A stretch of DNA of 64,000 bases, from the NCBI GenBank assembly GCA_036387415.1, contig DASVTU010000019.1, forward strand, positions 310,001 to 374,000, written 5' to 3'. The notes below the pieces were generated by a model that worked only from the letters and a program-made list of their open reading frames with translations, searched no databases and was not told the origin of the DNA. Of the stretch, positions 1-8,156 are shown one piece after another; within the stretch, counting starts at the first letter, position 1, and the number at the start of each line of letters is the position of its first letter. The stretch comes from DASVTU01 sp036387415. GTDB taxonomy: Bacteria; Acidobacteriota; Blastocatellia; Pyrinomonadales; Pyrinomonadaceae. The position numbers and the translations under genes are program-made.

Positions 1-383
1 AGTGTGAGGAACGGCAAAGCCCAACTCAACACCGTCTCCCACGTGCTCGGACGCAGCGAACGAAATTCGACGGGCACGTTGTTTTTAGCAAACGCGCTGA
101 TAATCTCGTTTTGCGTGGCGGCGTTGGTGATGGTCGCCTGCGTCTGCGAACCGTCTTTCAGTATGACTGTCAGCAATTCGCCGTCAACCGTTAAAGATAA
201 GGCGGTTGCGGCTCCGGCGAGTTCGGGCAGTTGTGTGTAGTTGACGTGGCGGATGACGGGTTCCGTGCGTTGGTAGTAAAGCTGGAAACCGACGAGCGCG
301 AGCAGCAACAAGATGAGGCCGGCGGATGCGATGGTCAGACTTGTTTTTTGCGAACGGGGGATTTCTAGACGAGGTAGCGGCAT
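1..383 (-). CDS. ftsH: FtsH-like membrane AAA+ protease, N-terminal part (cut by window edge)
   Basis: The gene starts at an ATG at 383 preceded by AGGAGAAAT and reads out of the window after about 127 residues. The visible part has a short basic N-terminus, a membrane segment near residues 15-35, an extracytoplasmic stretch beginning PVIRHVNYTQL, and a second hydrophobic stretch at the cut end. This order (TM, small periplasmic domain with a Tyr-(T/S)-x-hydrophobic motif, TM) is that of the FtsH N-terminus, which anchors a hexameric ATP-dependent zinc protease in the inner membrane. The AAA+ and protease domains lie outside the window, so the assignment rests on the N-terminal domain only. 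Another FtsH-family ATPase is possible. Confidence 0.65.
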   Translation of the reverse strand, partial: MPLPRLEIPRSQKTSLTIASAGLILLLLALVGFQLYYQRTEPVIRHVNYTQLPELAGAATALSLTVDGELLTVILKDGSQTQATITNAATQNEIISAFAKNNVPVEFRSLRPSTWETVLSWALPFLT

Positions 384-1009
384 AAAAAATATTTCTCCTG
401 AGCATCGCAACAAATACGTCCGGGGGAACGGCTGCGGATGCCTTTGGGATTTAATATGGCAAAGAATTCGGAATTAGAGGAGTCATCAGAACGATGAGGA
501 GAGGCGCTTGCAGCGTTGCGGAGCGACCCTAACCACTTCATTGCACCGTGCGTCGTGGACGAGCGCCCACATTCACACTCTACCAGCCTCTGTCTGCGGA
601 AGTCCAGCAGAATTGTCGCCGCCATGCGAAACATCTATCGGCGCGATGCACGTTTTTCACCCAAACCTTTCAAAGAGAGACTCACTCACCCTTTCGGATG
701 AACGCCGGGCGTCTTCGGTTGCCGTCCTTAACAACTAGAGGCCGGTGCAAAGAGGGTGTTGGCCTGTATCCGAACAGCACCGACAAAATAAAGGCGGTGG
801 ATTTCAGTACAATACTTCCTCTTTCGCCTTGCTGAAACACGCCCGCGCGAAGCCGCAGCGTACATATAAAACGAATAATAACAATGATTTAGACCTAACG
901 AGCGATTTGTCTGAAGGGTGCTGGCACAGACGTTGCACAAAGGAAAGGCAAGCAGGTTCAATGGAACCAGAAAGACCTAAAACCGACGCTCAAAAAGGAG
1001 AAGGCGAAC
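384..1009. other. Intergenic region, no gene supported
   Basis: About 630 bp between the divergently transcribed ftsH-like gene and the small membrane protein at 1010. Short open frames exist on both strands, but none has a convincing start, composition or recognisable product. Both flanking promoters should lie here. The AT-rich run around 865-895 is a candidate region for the rightward one, but no clear -35/-10 pair could be fixed. Confidence 0.6.
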
Positions 1010-1156
1010 ATGTTGTGGACAATTTTGGTGGTGCTTTTGATTCTCTGGTTAATCGGCTTTGGAACTGGCGTTGCCGGTAGCTTGATTCACCTGATTCTTG
1101 TGGTTGCACTCGTCATTTTGGTGATTAACCTTCTGACCGGTCGCCGCACCGTCTAG
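1010..1156 (+). CDS. Small lmo0937-family (DUF5670-like) membrane protein
   Basis: A 48-residue protein beginning MLWTILVVLLILWLIGFG and ending LLTGRRTV. It has two hydrophobic segments (about residues 3-20 and 24-43) separated by a Gly/Ser turn, and a short basic tail. This pattern matches the widespread 45-50 residue lmo0937 family, whose function is not established. Family members often occur near stress or envelope genes. An AAGGAG sequence lies about nine bases before the ATG, and a strong terminator follows at 1194. The gene therefore looks like a single-gene transcription unit. Confidence 0.8.
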   Translation: MLWTILVVLLILWLIGFGTGVAGSLIHLILVVALVILVINLLTGRRTV

Positions 1157-1193
1157 TCAAAGACGCAGGTTACCAACAACTTAATCAAGAAAT

Positions 1194-1237
1194 GGGAGGC
1201 CTTTGCTTCAACGCAAAGTGGCCTCCCTTTCTTTTAA
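1194..1237 (+). terminator. Rho-independent terminator of the small membrane protein gene
   Basis: GGGAGGCC, then TTTGC, a TTCAA loop, GCAAAG and GGCCTCCC form a stem of about 13 pairs with one unpaired base. TTTCTTTT follows directly. It lies 38 bases after the stop codon at 1156 and is the clearest intrinsic terminator in the window. Confidence 0.9.
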
Positions 1238-1368
1238 TGTATCGAATTAAGCGGCGCGAGCTTAATCATTGCAGCGACACGATTAAACTCTATCGGTTTC
1301 CACATCGTTTAGCGCGTCTTTCGGGTGCATGAAAAACGTTCTAAGACGACTTTCCTTCACCATTCCTT

Positions 1369-3207
1369 CTAAAAATCAACCAGCTTTGCTTCCAGCCGAC
1401 CCGTCACGCGCGCCACCGGATAACGACCGACGCGTGCGTCCAAATACGGCGAGCGTTCGTAGAAGAAACGCAGGCGCTCCTGCGCGCTCGACGCGAATTT
1501 CGCATCGTTCGCCACGCGTTGCTCGAACTCACGCCGCAACTTTTCATCTTTCGCCAGCATCTCGCGCGCCAACGACTCTAAAATGTAGTCTTCCGCGTAC
1601 TCCTTCTCCTCGAAAATAGCGTGAAAGAATCCCCACGCGACGAGCGAATCGGGCGCGTCGGGTTCGAGCAGATGGAGCGCGGCGCGTGCGCCCGCCTGCG
1701 CCATCGGCACGACGACCGAACCCGCCGGAAATGTTCTACGCTCGCTCACAGGCGCGCTCTTGAAACTCACCATCGTATGTCCCTCGAATGACGACGCGGC
1801 GAATTTCACGTTGCTCAAACGATAGCTTTCGATTTCGAGCGTGGCGGGCGTGGCGAGTCGCTGCAAACGAAGTCCGTGTGCGGCAAGCACTTCAATCGCT
1901 TGCGTCCATTGCGGCGGGACGATGTAGAAAAGCGGCGGCGCGACCGCGACGGAAGCGCGTGCTTCTGTGTAGAAAGGAACGTCGAGGTCAAGAGGCTTAG
2001 TCGTGTCCCAGACCACTCGAACCGCGCCCGACACGTCGCTCAACTCGGTGCGATACGCCCATCCCTTCAGTTGTTTACGCGTTGGTTTGTCTGTCAATTC
2101 GACTCGCAACGCGACGCGTCTTGCCGGGTCGTAAGTCTTACCTTCGTTGATGGTCTGCTCGTCGGCGGTGCGCCCCGCACGAATCAAATTCTCCGGGTCA
2201 CGATTCACCTCTTCGAGCGCAGCGCGCAGAATGTCGTAGGTTCCGCGCACGCGCGGGCGGTGCGGCTTGAGCATGTGCGTCTCGATAAGAAGCGCCGGAC
2301 GATTACGCACGACGGGCACAAAGCCCGTGGCGAAACGCGGCGAGGCGATAAAACTGTCGATACCCTTCGTCGGGTCGCGATTGTCGCGGAAGACCATATA
2401 GGGCGAGAGGAGATTTTCGGGAGATTCCGCCGCCGGAATGATGCGTCGGTCGAAGGCTTCTTCCGCCCAGAGGCGTACAGGGGCAGCGACGTTCTCATGT
2501 CGCTCGTACTGGTAGGTCACGTGATAACGAAAGTCTGCGCCGTCCGTGACGTGGCAGTCAAGAAAGAGGTCTGGACTCCATTCGTTCCAGAGACGCAGCC
2601 ATGCGCGCGTCTCTGGCGCGTCGGCTTTGATGTAATCGCGATTGAGATTCAAGTTGGAGGCGTTGCCGCGCCAACCCATTTCGGCGGGGCCGTTTTGATT
2701 GATGCGGTTGAAGGGGCTGCGCTGTTCGTGCCCGTCAACATTGAAAATCGGGATAAAGAGCACGACGACGCGTTGGAGCAGCGCGGGGCGCGTCTTTGTG
2801 ATGGCGATGTCGCGGAGCAAGGCGAGTCCGGCGTCTTTGCCGTCGGTTTCGCCCGCATGGATGCACGCCTGTATCAAGACAATGGCTTTGCCCGCGCGCC
2901 GCGCCGACTGCGGCGTCCACGTCTCGCCCGTCGCGGCGACGAGGAGCGGCAGAGCGCGCCCTTCGCCACTTCGTCCGAACTCGCTGTAGCGAATGAGCGG
3001 CGAGGCGCCGTCGAGTCGGCGTGCATAGGCGATGGTTTCCTCGTAGCGCGCGGTTTCGCGATAGTCTGTGCGCTCCGCGTGCGTCTGCCATTCGGGCGGG
3101 ACAGGTGGTGACGGCGGCGGTTGGCTTTGTGCGTTGGTCATGCCGTTAAGAATCAAGAGAGTGACGGTGGCGAGAAGTAGTTTGGACGGAATTGTGAATC
3201 GAAACAT
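1369..3207 (-). CDS. Secreted M14-family zinc carboxypeptidase
   Basis: A 612-residue protein starting MFRFTIPSKLLLATVTLL, a clear signal peptide, with GGGAGA eight bases before the ATG. The zinc-binding motif HAGETDG gives the H-x-x-E pair, NLNRDY supplies the substrate-binding Asn-Arg, and LDCHVTDGADF the third zinc His. This is the M14 pattern, which cleaves C-terminal residues of peptides outside the cytoplasm. A C-terminal region of about 250 residues beyond the catalytic domain carries no motif I recognise. An in-frame extension upstream to 3324 exists but would remove the signal peptide from the N-terminus, so the shorter start is preferred. The true substrate is unknown. Confidence 0.85.
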   Translation of the reverse strand: MFRFTIPSKLLLATVTLLILNGMTNAQSQPPPSPPVPPEWQTHAERTDYRETARYEETIAYARRLDGASPLIRYSEFGRSGEGRALPLLVAATGETWTPQSARRAGKAIVLIQACIHAGETDGKDAGLALLRDIAITKTRPALLQRVVVLFIPIFNVDGHEQRSPFNRINQNGPAEMGWRGNASNLNLNRDYIKADAPETRAWLRLWNEWSPDLFLDCHVTDGADFRYHVTYQYERHENVAAPVRLWAEEAFDRRIIPAAESPENLLSPYMVFRDNRDPTKGIDSFIASPRFATGFVPVVRNRPALLIETHMLKPHRPRVRGTYDILRAALEEVNRDPENLIRAGRTADEQTINEGKTYDPARRVALRVELTDKPTRKQLKGWAYRTELSDVSGAVRVVWDTTKPLDLDVPFYTEARASVAVAPPLFYIVPPQWTQAIEVLAAHGLRLQRLATPATLEIESYRLSNVKFAASSFEGHTMVSFKSAPVSERRTFPAGSVVVPMAQAGARAALHLLEPDAPDSLVAWGFFHAIFEEKEYAEDYILESLAREMLAKDEKLRREFEQRVANDAKFASSAQERLRFFYERSPYLDARVGRYPVARVTGRLEAKLVDF

Positions 3208-3257
3208 CCATGTCTCCCGAATCGTTGGAGCAAATTTTGCGTCGCGCGGAGCAAAAG

Positions 3258-3428
3258 TCAGGACGAAAAATCTGCGTTGCAGGAGCGACAACGCACGCGG
3301 CGTCGGGCGTTGAGCGTCGCGCATGACGTGCAGCGTTTGTACATCGTGCGCGCGAACCAGTTAGTGATGAGCGCGCTCAACAGCAGAATGCCGACGAAGA
3401 CGACGACGCTCAACAAGGTATCTCTCAA
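3258..3428 (-). CDS. Small membrane protein with a C-terminal zinc ribbon
   Basis: A 56-residue frame that fills the gap between two larger genes. The start is a TTG at 3428 that overlaps the TGA of the upstream gene (TTGA), with GGGAG about ten bases upstream, which suggests translational coupling. Residues about 6-26 form one membrane helix. They are followed by YKRCTSCATLNARRRVRCR and a second Cys-x-x-Cys, giving a CxxC-x11-CxxC zinc ribbon. No function is known to me. The fixed spacing, the coupling and the paired cysteines argue that it is real. The non-ATG start is an inference. Confidence 0.6.
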   Translation of the reverse strand: MRDTLLSVVVFVGILLLSALITNWFARTMYKRCTSCATLNARRRVRCRSCNADFSS

Positions 3429-4207
3429 CTCTTATATTTCTCCCTGAGACTTTGATGATAACCGTGGCCGCGTTCGTAGCCGCGCCGGAAGGCCGCGTTG
3501 TCGTAAGCGTCGCTGTAGCGTTGGCGCAGGAGTTCGCCCGCTTCGTCGAAACTTCTGCCGCGCGTCTGCGGATGCAGCGACGCCTCGAAGCCGCGACGGT
3601 AAAACGGCTCGACGGTTTTGAAATCGCCGTCCTCGCCCGTGTACTGCTCTGCTTCCGCATCGCGCAAACCGACCCACCAATTATCGCGTGCCGCGTCGAG
3701 ACTTTCGGCTCCCGCATCCGACAGAATCTTCTGCGCCGCTGCGCCGCGTTCGTCGTCTTCAGCCACGACGATAACCACCGTGCGTCCCTGTCGCAATGCG
3801 TCTTCGTAGACGTAGAGTTCGTCTTGCGGCAGACCTTCGGCCACGTTGTCTTCGAGTGCGCCGCCCGCCGCGATGCCTGTCGCCGCACCGCCCGCGCCGA
3901 GCAACGCTGCGCCGATGAGTCCGGCGGCGAGAATCGGCCCGACGCCCGGCACAAAGAAACTGGCTGCCGCCGCACCGAGATGCAAGCCTCCCGCGATGCC
4001 CAACGCACCACCCGCCACGCCGCCGAGCGCCTTGCCCATGCCGGGCTGTTCGGTCTCTGTGGTCGGCACGGCGGCGTCGAGTTCTTCGCTCGTTGTGCCT
4101 GGTGTCAGGAGGCTGATTCGTTCTTCCGCCGTCCCTATCGAACGCAGTTGTTCGACGGCACGTTCGGCGTCAGTCCGCGATTGAAATATGCCAGCGATGG
4201 TTCTCAT
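3425..4207 (-). CDS. Glycine-zipper membrane-associated stress-type protein
   Basis: 260 residues. The first ~40 (RTIAGIFQSRTDAERAVEQL and onward) resemble the small ferredoxin-like fold of the general-stress-protein 17M/YflT family. Residues ~55-120 are an Ala/Gly-rich glycine-zipper-like hydrophobic region. Next comes a second small alpha/beta segment (VVIVVAEDDERG) and a charged, aromatic C-terminus rich in Tyr and Arg. The arrangement is typical of stress-related, possibly membrane-inserting proteins of Acidobacteriota. No enzymatic motif was seen. It is translationally coupled to the small zinc-ribbon gene downstream. The ribosome site before the ATG is weak. Confidence 0.6.
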   Translation of the reverse strand: MRTIAGIFQSRTDAERAVEQLRSIGTAEERISLLTPGTTSEELDAAVPTTETEQPGMGKALGGVAGGALGIAGGLHLGAAAASFFVPGVGPILAAGLIGAALLGAGGAATGIAAGGALEDNVAEGLPQDELYVYEDALRQGRTVVIVVAEDDERGAAAQKILSDAGAESLDAARDNWWVGLRDAEAEQYTGEDGDFKTVEPFYRRGFEASLHPQTRGRSFDEAGELLRQRYSDAYDNAAFRRGYERGHGYHQSLREKYKS

Positions 4208-4511
4208 GCACAGTTGGTTTTGAGCATCCGCACGTTTGCGGGCGCAGACGCTCCGGTCGCCTTTCCTCGACCGTCGTGCTTGGAAGTGTTTAGAAATTCT
4301 CTTGCGTAATGAAGCGATTTTAACATGAACCGGCGCGGCGCGTATTTCTTTGCGAGCGACTAAATGACAAAAAAACTTCGCGCAACGGGCGGCGACGTGG
4401 CGTGCTCGTTATGGTTGGAAGCGGGCGCTGTGATAATCGTTGAGGCTGGGGCGGGTGACGTGTTAAAGTATGGCGGTTGGTAATCTTACGAGTAGCGAGC
4501 AGAGACGAAGC

Positions 4512-4889
4512 ATGATTGAAATCGTGGAAAAGCATTGGCCGATGTCGGTGGGCGACGGCAAGGCGTCGCGCAAGAAGAAGCCGAAGATTCTCGCCGTGAC
4601 GACCGACTGTTGCACAGGTTGCAGCGGCTCGCCCGCGTGCATCGAGTATTGCCCGATTGAAGCCTGTATGTTTTGGGTGCCGGATGAAGACCACCCGCCG
4701 TTCGGGCGCATCGAAGTTGACCCGAATCTCTGTATCGGCTGCCAGAAATGCATCAGTAAGGGGCCGGAGGGCGCGTTTCTCGACGGTTGCCCGTGGGATG
4801 CTATCGAGATGGTTCCGACCGACGATTGGGAAGCCGCACACGGCGTCGCACTGTCCGACTCGCCGCCCGCGCTTACTGACGGTCGTTAA
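4512..4889 (+). CDS. Two-cluster [4Fe-4S] ferredoxin
   Basis: 125 residues from the ATG at 4512 (MIEIVEKHWPMSV). An in-frame ATG at 4470 would add 14 residues, and neither start has a strong ribosome site. Two cysteine sets are visible: CCTGCSGSPACIEYCP, and CIGCQKC followed after twelve residues by a Cys-Pro. Each set can ligate one [4Fe-4S] cluster, as in bacterial 8Fe ferredoxins, although the second set has an enlarged spacing before its last Cys. The protein should be a soluble cytoplasmic electron carrier. Its 3' end overlaps the 3' end of the opposite-strand HEAT gene by 17 bases. Confidence 0.8.
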   Translation: MIEIVEKHWPMSVGDGKASRKKKPKILAVTTDCCTGCSGSPACIEYCPIEACMFWVPDEDHPPFGRIEVDPNLCIGCQKCISKGPEGAFLDGCPWDAIEMVPTDDWEAAHGVALSDSPPALTDGR

Positions 4890-5805
4890 CCGAAGATTGA
4901 TTTTCTTGTGACGCGCGGCGTTTGATGGCTTCTACCGTCAACGCCGCTTGTCGTTTTATCTCCTCCGACATTCCTTCGACGCCCGTCGCATAACGTTCTA
5001 CATCACTCAAATCTTCCGTCTCGCCGACGAGATACAACGCGCGCAGAGCCTCCCACACACTCGCACCGTCGGGCGCAAGTACAAACAGTTCGCGACCTGC
5101 CTGAAAGGTGTCGCCCTCTCGAAGCAGAGCCTTTTCGATTTTGCCGGGGAGCGGCGAGCGCAGTTCGTCTGTGGGTCGGCGGGCGTCGTTCGTGCGGTAT
5201 TTGGCGAGCATGCTTTCGCGTTTGACGGGCGTGCCTTCAGTCAAGACCGTGAGCGCGGTTCCTCCGACATTTGACGTGACGGTGAACGGGCGGAGCATGG
5301 CGCGCAGTTCAGGGCGACCGCGACTGTCGCCGAAGCGGACGAGCGCGAGCGCAGCGTTGCGACGCACAATCGGCTCGGCGTCATTGAGCAACGCGGCGAG
5401 CGCCGCATGAAACTCCTCCGACTTGTTATCTCCGCCCATGACCCACGCCGCCGTCATACGCAAATCCGGCACCTGATGTGTCGTCAAGGCGACGATTTGC
5501 GGATACCAACGACGCGCGCTCGCGTCGCCCTTCGCCATCCGCTCGGACACCTGCGAAAGCGCGTGTTGGACGTGTCGGGGTTTTTCGTCGCGCAAGTATT
5601 TTTCGATGTCGTCGTCGCTCAAAGCGCGCCCGAACCACGTCCCGTACCACGCGAGAAACGGCATGATAATGAACAACGCCGCCACCAGCGCCAGCGGCCA
5701 CGGCGAACGCCTGCGTTCCAAATTCAGGGAAGACGGAGGCGTCGCCGCACTTTCTTCTTGTTTTGGCGGATGATTATTGCCGGAGGCGTGGTCACTTAAA
5801 GCCAT
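4873..5805 (-). CDS. Membrane-anchored HEAT-repeat protein with a lipoyl-like hairpin
   Basis: 310 residues. A Pro/Ser-rich cytoplasmic stretch is followed by one membrane helix (about 36-56, PLALVAALFIIMPFLAWYG). Two or three HEAT-like repeats then cover about residues 70-175 (LNDAEPIVRRNAALALVRFG is the clearest). Residues ~225-255 contain PLPGKIEKALLREGDTFQAG, which resembles half of a biotinyl/lipoyl or HlyD-type barrel-sandwich domain but lacks the modified Lys motif. It lies 34 bases downstream of the DUF420 gene and in the same direction as the respiratory array, so a role in oxidase assembly is possible but unproven. Confidence 0.6.
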   Translation of the reverse strand: MALSDHASGNNHPPKQEESAATPPSSLNLERRRSPWPLALVAALFIIMPFLAWYGTWFGRALSDDDIEKYLRDEKPRHVQHALSQVSERMAKGDASARRWYPQIVALTTHQVPDLRMTAAWVMGGDNKSEEFHAALAALLNDAEPIVRRNAALALVRFGDSRGRPELRAMLRPFTVTSNVGGTALTVLTEGTPVKRESMLAKYRTNDARRPTDELRSPLPGKIEKALLREGDTFQAGRELFVLAPDGASVWEALRALYLVGETEDLSDVERYATGVEGMSEEIKRQAALTVEAIKRRASQENQSSVNDRQ

Positions 5806-5839
5806 TATTTATCTCGGTTTCCCACGTTTTGCCTGAGTT

Positions 5840-6265
5840 TCAACGTGAAGGATAAATTTGATACAGCATGAGGTAGACGACGACGCCCGTCACGGAGACG
5901 TAGAGCCAGAGCGGGAAAGTCCAACGCGCGATGCGCCTGTGGCGCGCGTAGTCGCCACGCCACGCGCGAAGGAGCGTCACCGCGATGAGCGGCACGATGA
6001 CCACCGCCAGAATCGTGTGCGAGATAAGGATAGCGAAGTAAACCGTGCGGACGAAACCCTCTCCCGTGAAACGCGTTGAGCCGTGGTTGTAATGGTAGAT
6101 GAGATAAGAGACGAGAAACAACGTCGAAACGCCGAGCGCCGCGAGCATGCAAGAGAGATGCGCCGTTATCCTCCGCCGCATGATGAAATAAAAACCGACG
6201 AGCAGAAGCACGCCGCTCGTCGCATTGAGACAGGCATTAACGTGCGGCAGTATCGAATAATCCAT
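5840..6265 (-). CDS. ctaM: DUF420 (CtaM/YozB-like) heme-copper oxidase assembly protein
   Basis: 141 residues with four predicted membrane helices. Family hallmarks are LPHVNACLNATSGVLLLVG at the N-terminus, the conserved GSTRFTGEGFVRTVYFAILI, and RWTFPLWLYVSVTGVVVYLM near the C-terminus. Conserved His residues lie in the first, second and third helices. CtaM of Bacillus is needed for maturation of the caa3/aa3 oxidase, probably at the copper or heme insertion stage. The oxidase genes lie about 2 kb upstream on the same strand, which fits that role. Confidence 0.85.
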   Translation of the reverse strand: MDYSILPHVNACLNATSGVLLLVGFYFIMRRRITAHLSCMLAALGVSTLFLVSYLIYHYNHGSTRFTGEGFVRTVYFAILISHTILAVVIVPLIAVTLLRAWRGDYARHRRIARWTFPLWLYVSVTGVVVYLMLYQIYPSR

Positions 6266-6431
6266 GTTGACAGTGTAGCTTACAAACGGCGGCGAGACAT
6301 GCTTGAGTCTTCCAATTCGTCAACTGCTTAACAAACCACTTCAAATATTGTCGTCATGCCGACACTTCATCCTTCACTTCAAATACGGGCGACTAGCTCC
6401 CGTCAAATGAAAGCTTTAATCCGCATTCCTC

Positions 6432-6719
6432 TCATCCATTTTCGGTGTCGTTTGGCGTCGCGGCATGTGGCGTCGGTTCGTTTGCCGCGTGCGCGGCGAG
6501 GCGCCTGCGAGCCGCCTCCGTCGGCGCATAAAAATCGTTGCCGCGTTCTTCCAACAGCCCTTCATCGACGAGCCGTTCGACCGTATAGAAGACGGCGGTG
6601 CGTGCGTCGGGGTCGTTGCTGTCGCCCGCCTCGAAAAGTTCGTGCAAATCAAGCGTTTCCCTGTCCCACTCCTCAAACTGGCGCAGCACGCGCAAGGTCA
6701 ACTCGTCCATTTCAGCCAT
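6432..6719 (-). CDS. Small winged-helix-like protein
   Basis: 95 residues with a strong GGAGGAG site just before the ATG. It is rich in Glu and Leu. Residues ~40-75 (DARTAVFYTVERLVDEGLLE, then a Tyr/Pro turn) look like the recognition part of a winged helix that separates a growth or phase decision, as in small PadR- or MarR-like cores. The overall length is too short for those families. It follows the secreted protein gene by 34 bases in the same direction. The function cannot be named. Confidence 0.55.
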   Translation of the reverse strand: MAEMDELTLRVLRQFEEWDRETLDLHELFEAGDSNDPDARTAVFYTVERLVDEGLLEERGNDFYAPTEAARRRLAAHAANEPTPHAATPNDTENG

Positions 6720-6752
6720 CGTCTCCTCCGCTTCGCACCACGACTCGCAGCA

Positions 6753-7214
6753 TCACTTCACTCGACCAGCAGCCCCGAACGGACGAACGCGCCGTAGTCG
6801 CTTGATGAAACCGTCGGCAATCTGGCCTTCCACCGTGCCGCCGAGCGAGCCAATCTTACCGCCGAGCAACACGCGTTTTGTTTGCGGGTCAATCACGCTA
6901 TAGATGAACTTGTTGGTAAATAGCTTGCGGTCAACTTCCAGAATCAGGTCGGCATCCGACTCTTCGCGCGAGATGGCAAAACCCCACATTTGAAATTCAT
7001 CCCTGTCGAGCAATGCCTGCTCAAGAGCGGCGGGCTTAAAATAAACGGATTTTGTGCGGATGTAGATGGTTTGCGCGGAACGCAGCGCGTTTTCCGAACT
7101 TGAGACGGCAACGGTACTCTCTGGATTTTGCTTGGCCTCTGCCGTCGAATACAGACCAACCATGCAGGAAACCAACAGCAAGAGAATGAACGCACGGCGG
7201 ATAATCGTCGTCAT
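6753..7214 (-). CDS. Secreted protein of unknown function
   Basis: 153 residues from the ATG at 7214, which has AGAGGT seven bases upstream. An 11-residue longer frame starts at 7247 but would bury the signal peptide MTTIIRRAFILLLLVSCMVG. The mature part holds a segment about three strands and two helices long with EESDADLILEVDRKLFTNKF and a C-terminal basic helix. It resembles the small periplasmic proteins of unknown function common in Acidobacteriota, where a strand-rich DADLVLEV-like core recurs. No catalytic motif was seen. Confidence 0.6.
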   Translation of the reverse strand: MTTIIRRAFILLLLVSCMVGLYSTAEAKQNPESTVAVSSSENALRSAQTIYIRTKSVYFKPAALEQALLDRDEFQMWGFAISREESDADLILEVDRKLFTNKFIYSVIDPQTKRVLLGGKIGSLGGTVEGQIADGFIKRLRRVRPFGAAGRVK

Positions 7215-7370
7215 GGTTTTACCTCTGAACCTCAACCTCTGAAACATGAGTTACACGTCGATGATATTGTATATATCCCAATCTTTCTACCTATGGTGTG
7301 ACACTTCCGCAACTGTCTCATTCTGTTCCTAAACACAAAGGCCGCTCCGACGTAGAAACGTCAAAGGCAG

Positions 7371-7410
7371 CAACGTCCCGGCTCGCAACATTTGTGAGGC
7401 GGGACGTTTT
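7371..7410. terminator. Possible bidirectional terminator hairpin
   Basis: AACGTCCCG and CGGGACGTT flank a loop of about 20 bases, with TTTT on the plus side. It lies 94 bases past the stop of the minus-strand NTF2-like gene. The T-run is on the wrong side for that gene, so a terminator role is uncertain. Confidence 0.35.
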
Positions 7411-7503
7411 GCGTTGAGCGTCGGATGTAAATTTGAGCCTTGTTGACGCCGTGGGTGCGTGGGAATTCTTTGAGGCCGTGGGCGACTAAAGCGCACGTCG
7501 AGT

Positions 7504-7911
7504 TTAATCAGGCTGAAAGGCTGCGGAGACGGCGGCAGTGTCTTCATAGCAGTAGAAGCGAGAAAGTTTGCCATCGTTGATGGTAAAGACAATCGCCCAT
7601 TCGATGTCGAAATGTTTTCGCGTCGGTTTAACGCGACCGCCCTCGCCGCCGAGGACGATAACGCGTTCGTCTTTGGCGATGAATTCGCGCGGCTCGAAGC
7701 GGTATAACTCGACGGATGAACCGATTTTGACGAGAAAATCCATCACGCCGTGGTGGCCTCGCCGCTCGCCGTAGTATGGAACATTGTCCGGCCCCGGAAT
7801 CGTCCAAGACACATCCTCGGCGATGAAACTGAGGAGGCCGGGCACGTCGCCGCGTCCGAAGGCGTCAAAGATTCCCTGCGCGATTTGGATGTTCTGTTCT
7901 TCGCTCATCAT
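7504..7911 (-). CDS. SnoaL/NTF2-like ketosteroid-isomerase-fold protein
   Basis: 135 residues starting MMSEEQNIQIAQGIFDAFGR. The N-terminal helix, the EDVSWTIPGPDNVPYYG segment and the repeated beta strands ending in GKLSRFYCYEDTAAVSAAF are typical of the nuclear transport factor 2 / SnoaL superfamily. That fold covers isomerases, hydratases and non-catalytic binding proteins, so a substrate cannot be assigned. Its first ATG overlaps the TAA of the upstream zinc-ribbon gene (TAATG), indicating translational coupling. Confidence 0.75.
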   Translation of the reverse strand: MMSEEQNIQIAQGIFDAFGRGDVPGLLSFIAEDVSWTIPGPDNVPYYGERRGHHGVMDFLVKIGSSVELYRFEPREFIAKDERVIVLGGEGGRVKPTRKHFDIEWAIVFTINDGKLSRFYCYEDTAAVSAAFQPD

Positions 7912-8141
7912 TAACCTTTTTTCGGGGCGTGGGCGGGCTTGGGCGGTGGTTGACGCTTGGCGCTCATCTGCTCGTAGCCGCAACGCTCGCACTGCCAGAT
8001 GGGAAAGACTGAATCCGGGTCGGCCTTGCTTTCATAGATGGCACGGTCGGAGGGAATGATTTTGCCGCCGCAACGCGGGCAGGCACGCCCGCGTATGCTC
8101 TGGCGTTCGATGTCGAGTACAGGATTGTCGTTTTCCGCCAT
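7911..8141 (-). CDS. Small zinc-ribbon protein
   Basis: 76 residues containing CPRCGGKI and, about 25 residues later, CERCGYEQ, which make one treble-clef or ribbon-type zinc site. The C-terminus is Pro/Lys-rich. It sits 15 bases after the small cysteine-containing membrane protein at the end of the oxidase cluster. It may be an accessory factor but has no recognised catalytic domain. The coding frame is supported by tight packing with both neighbours. Confidence 0.65.
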   Translation of the reverse strand: MAENDNPVLDIERQSIRGRACPRCGGKIIPSDRAIYESKADPDSVFPIWQCERCGYEQMSAKRQPPPKPAHAPKKG

Positions 8142-8156
8142 CGCGTTCCTTGCGCT

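Noticed and set aside
728..961. Short open frames in the 384-1009 region
   Set aside because: No ribosome site, no domain, and a composition unlike the coding genes around them.
1876..3111. A 411-codon open frame opposite the M14 peptidase
   Set aside because: Antisense to a gene with intact zinc ligands and signal peptide. Its composition is Arg/Val-rich and unlike the neighbouring proteins.
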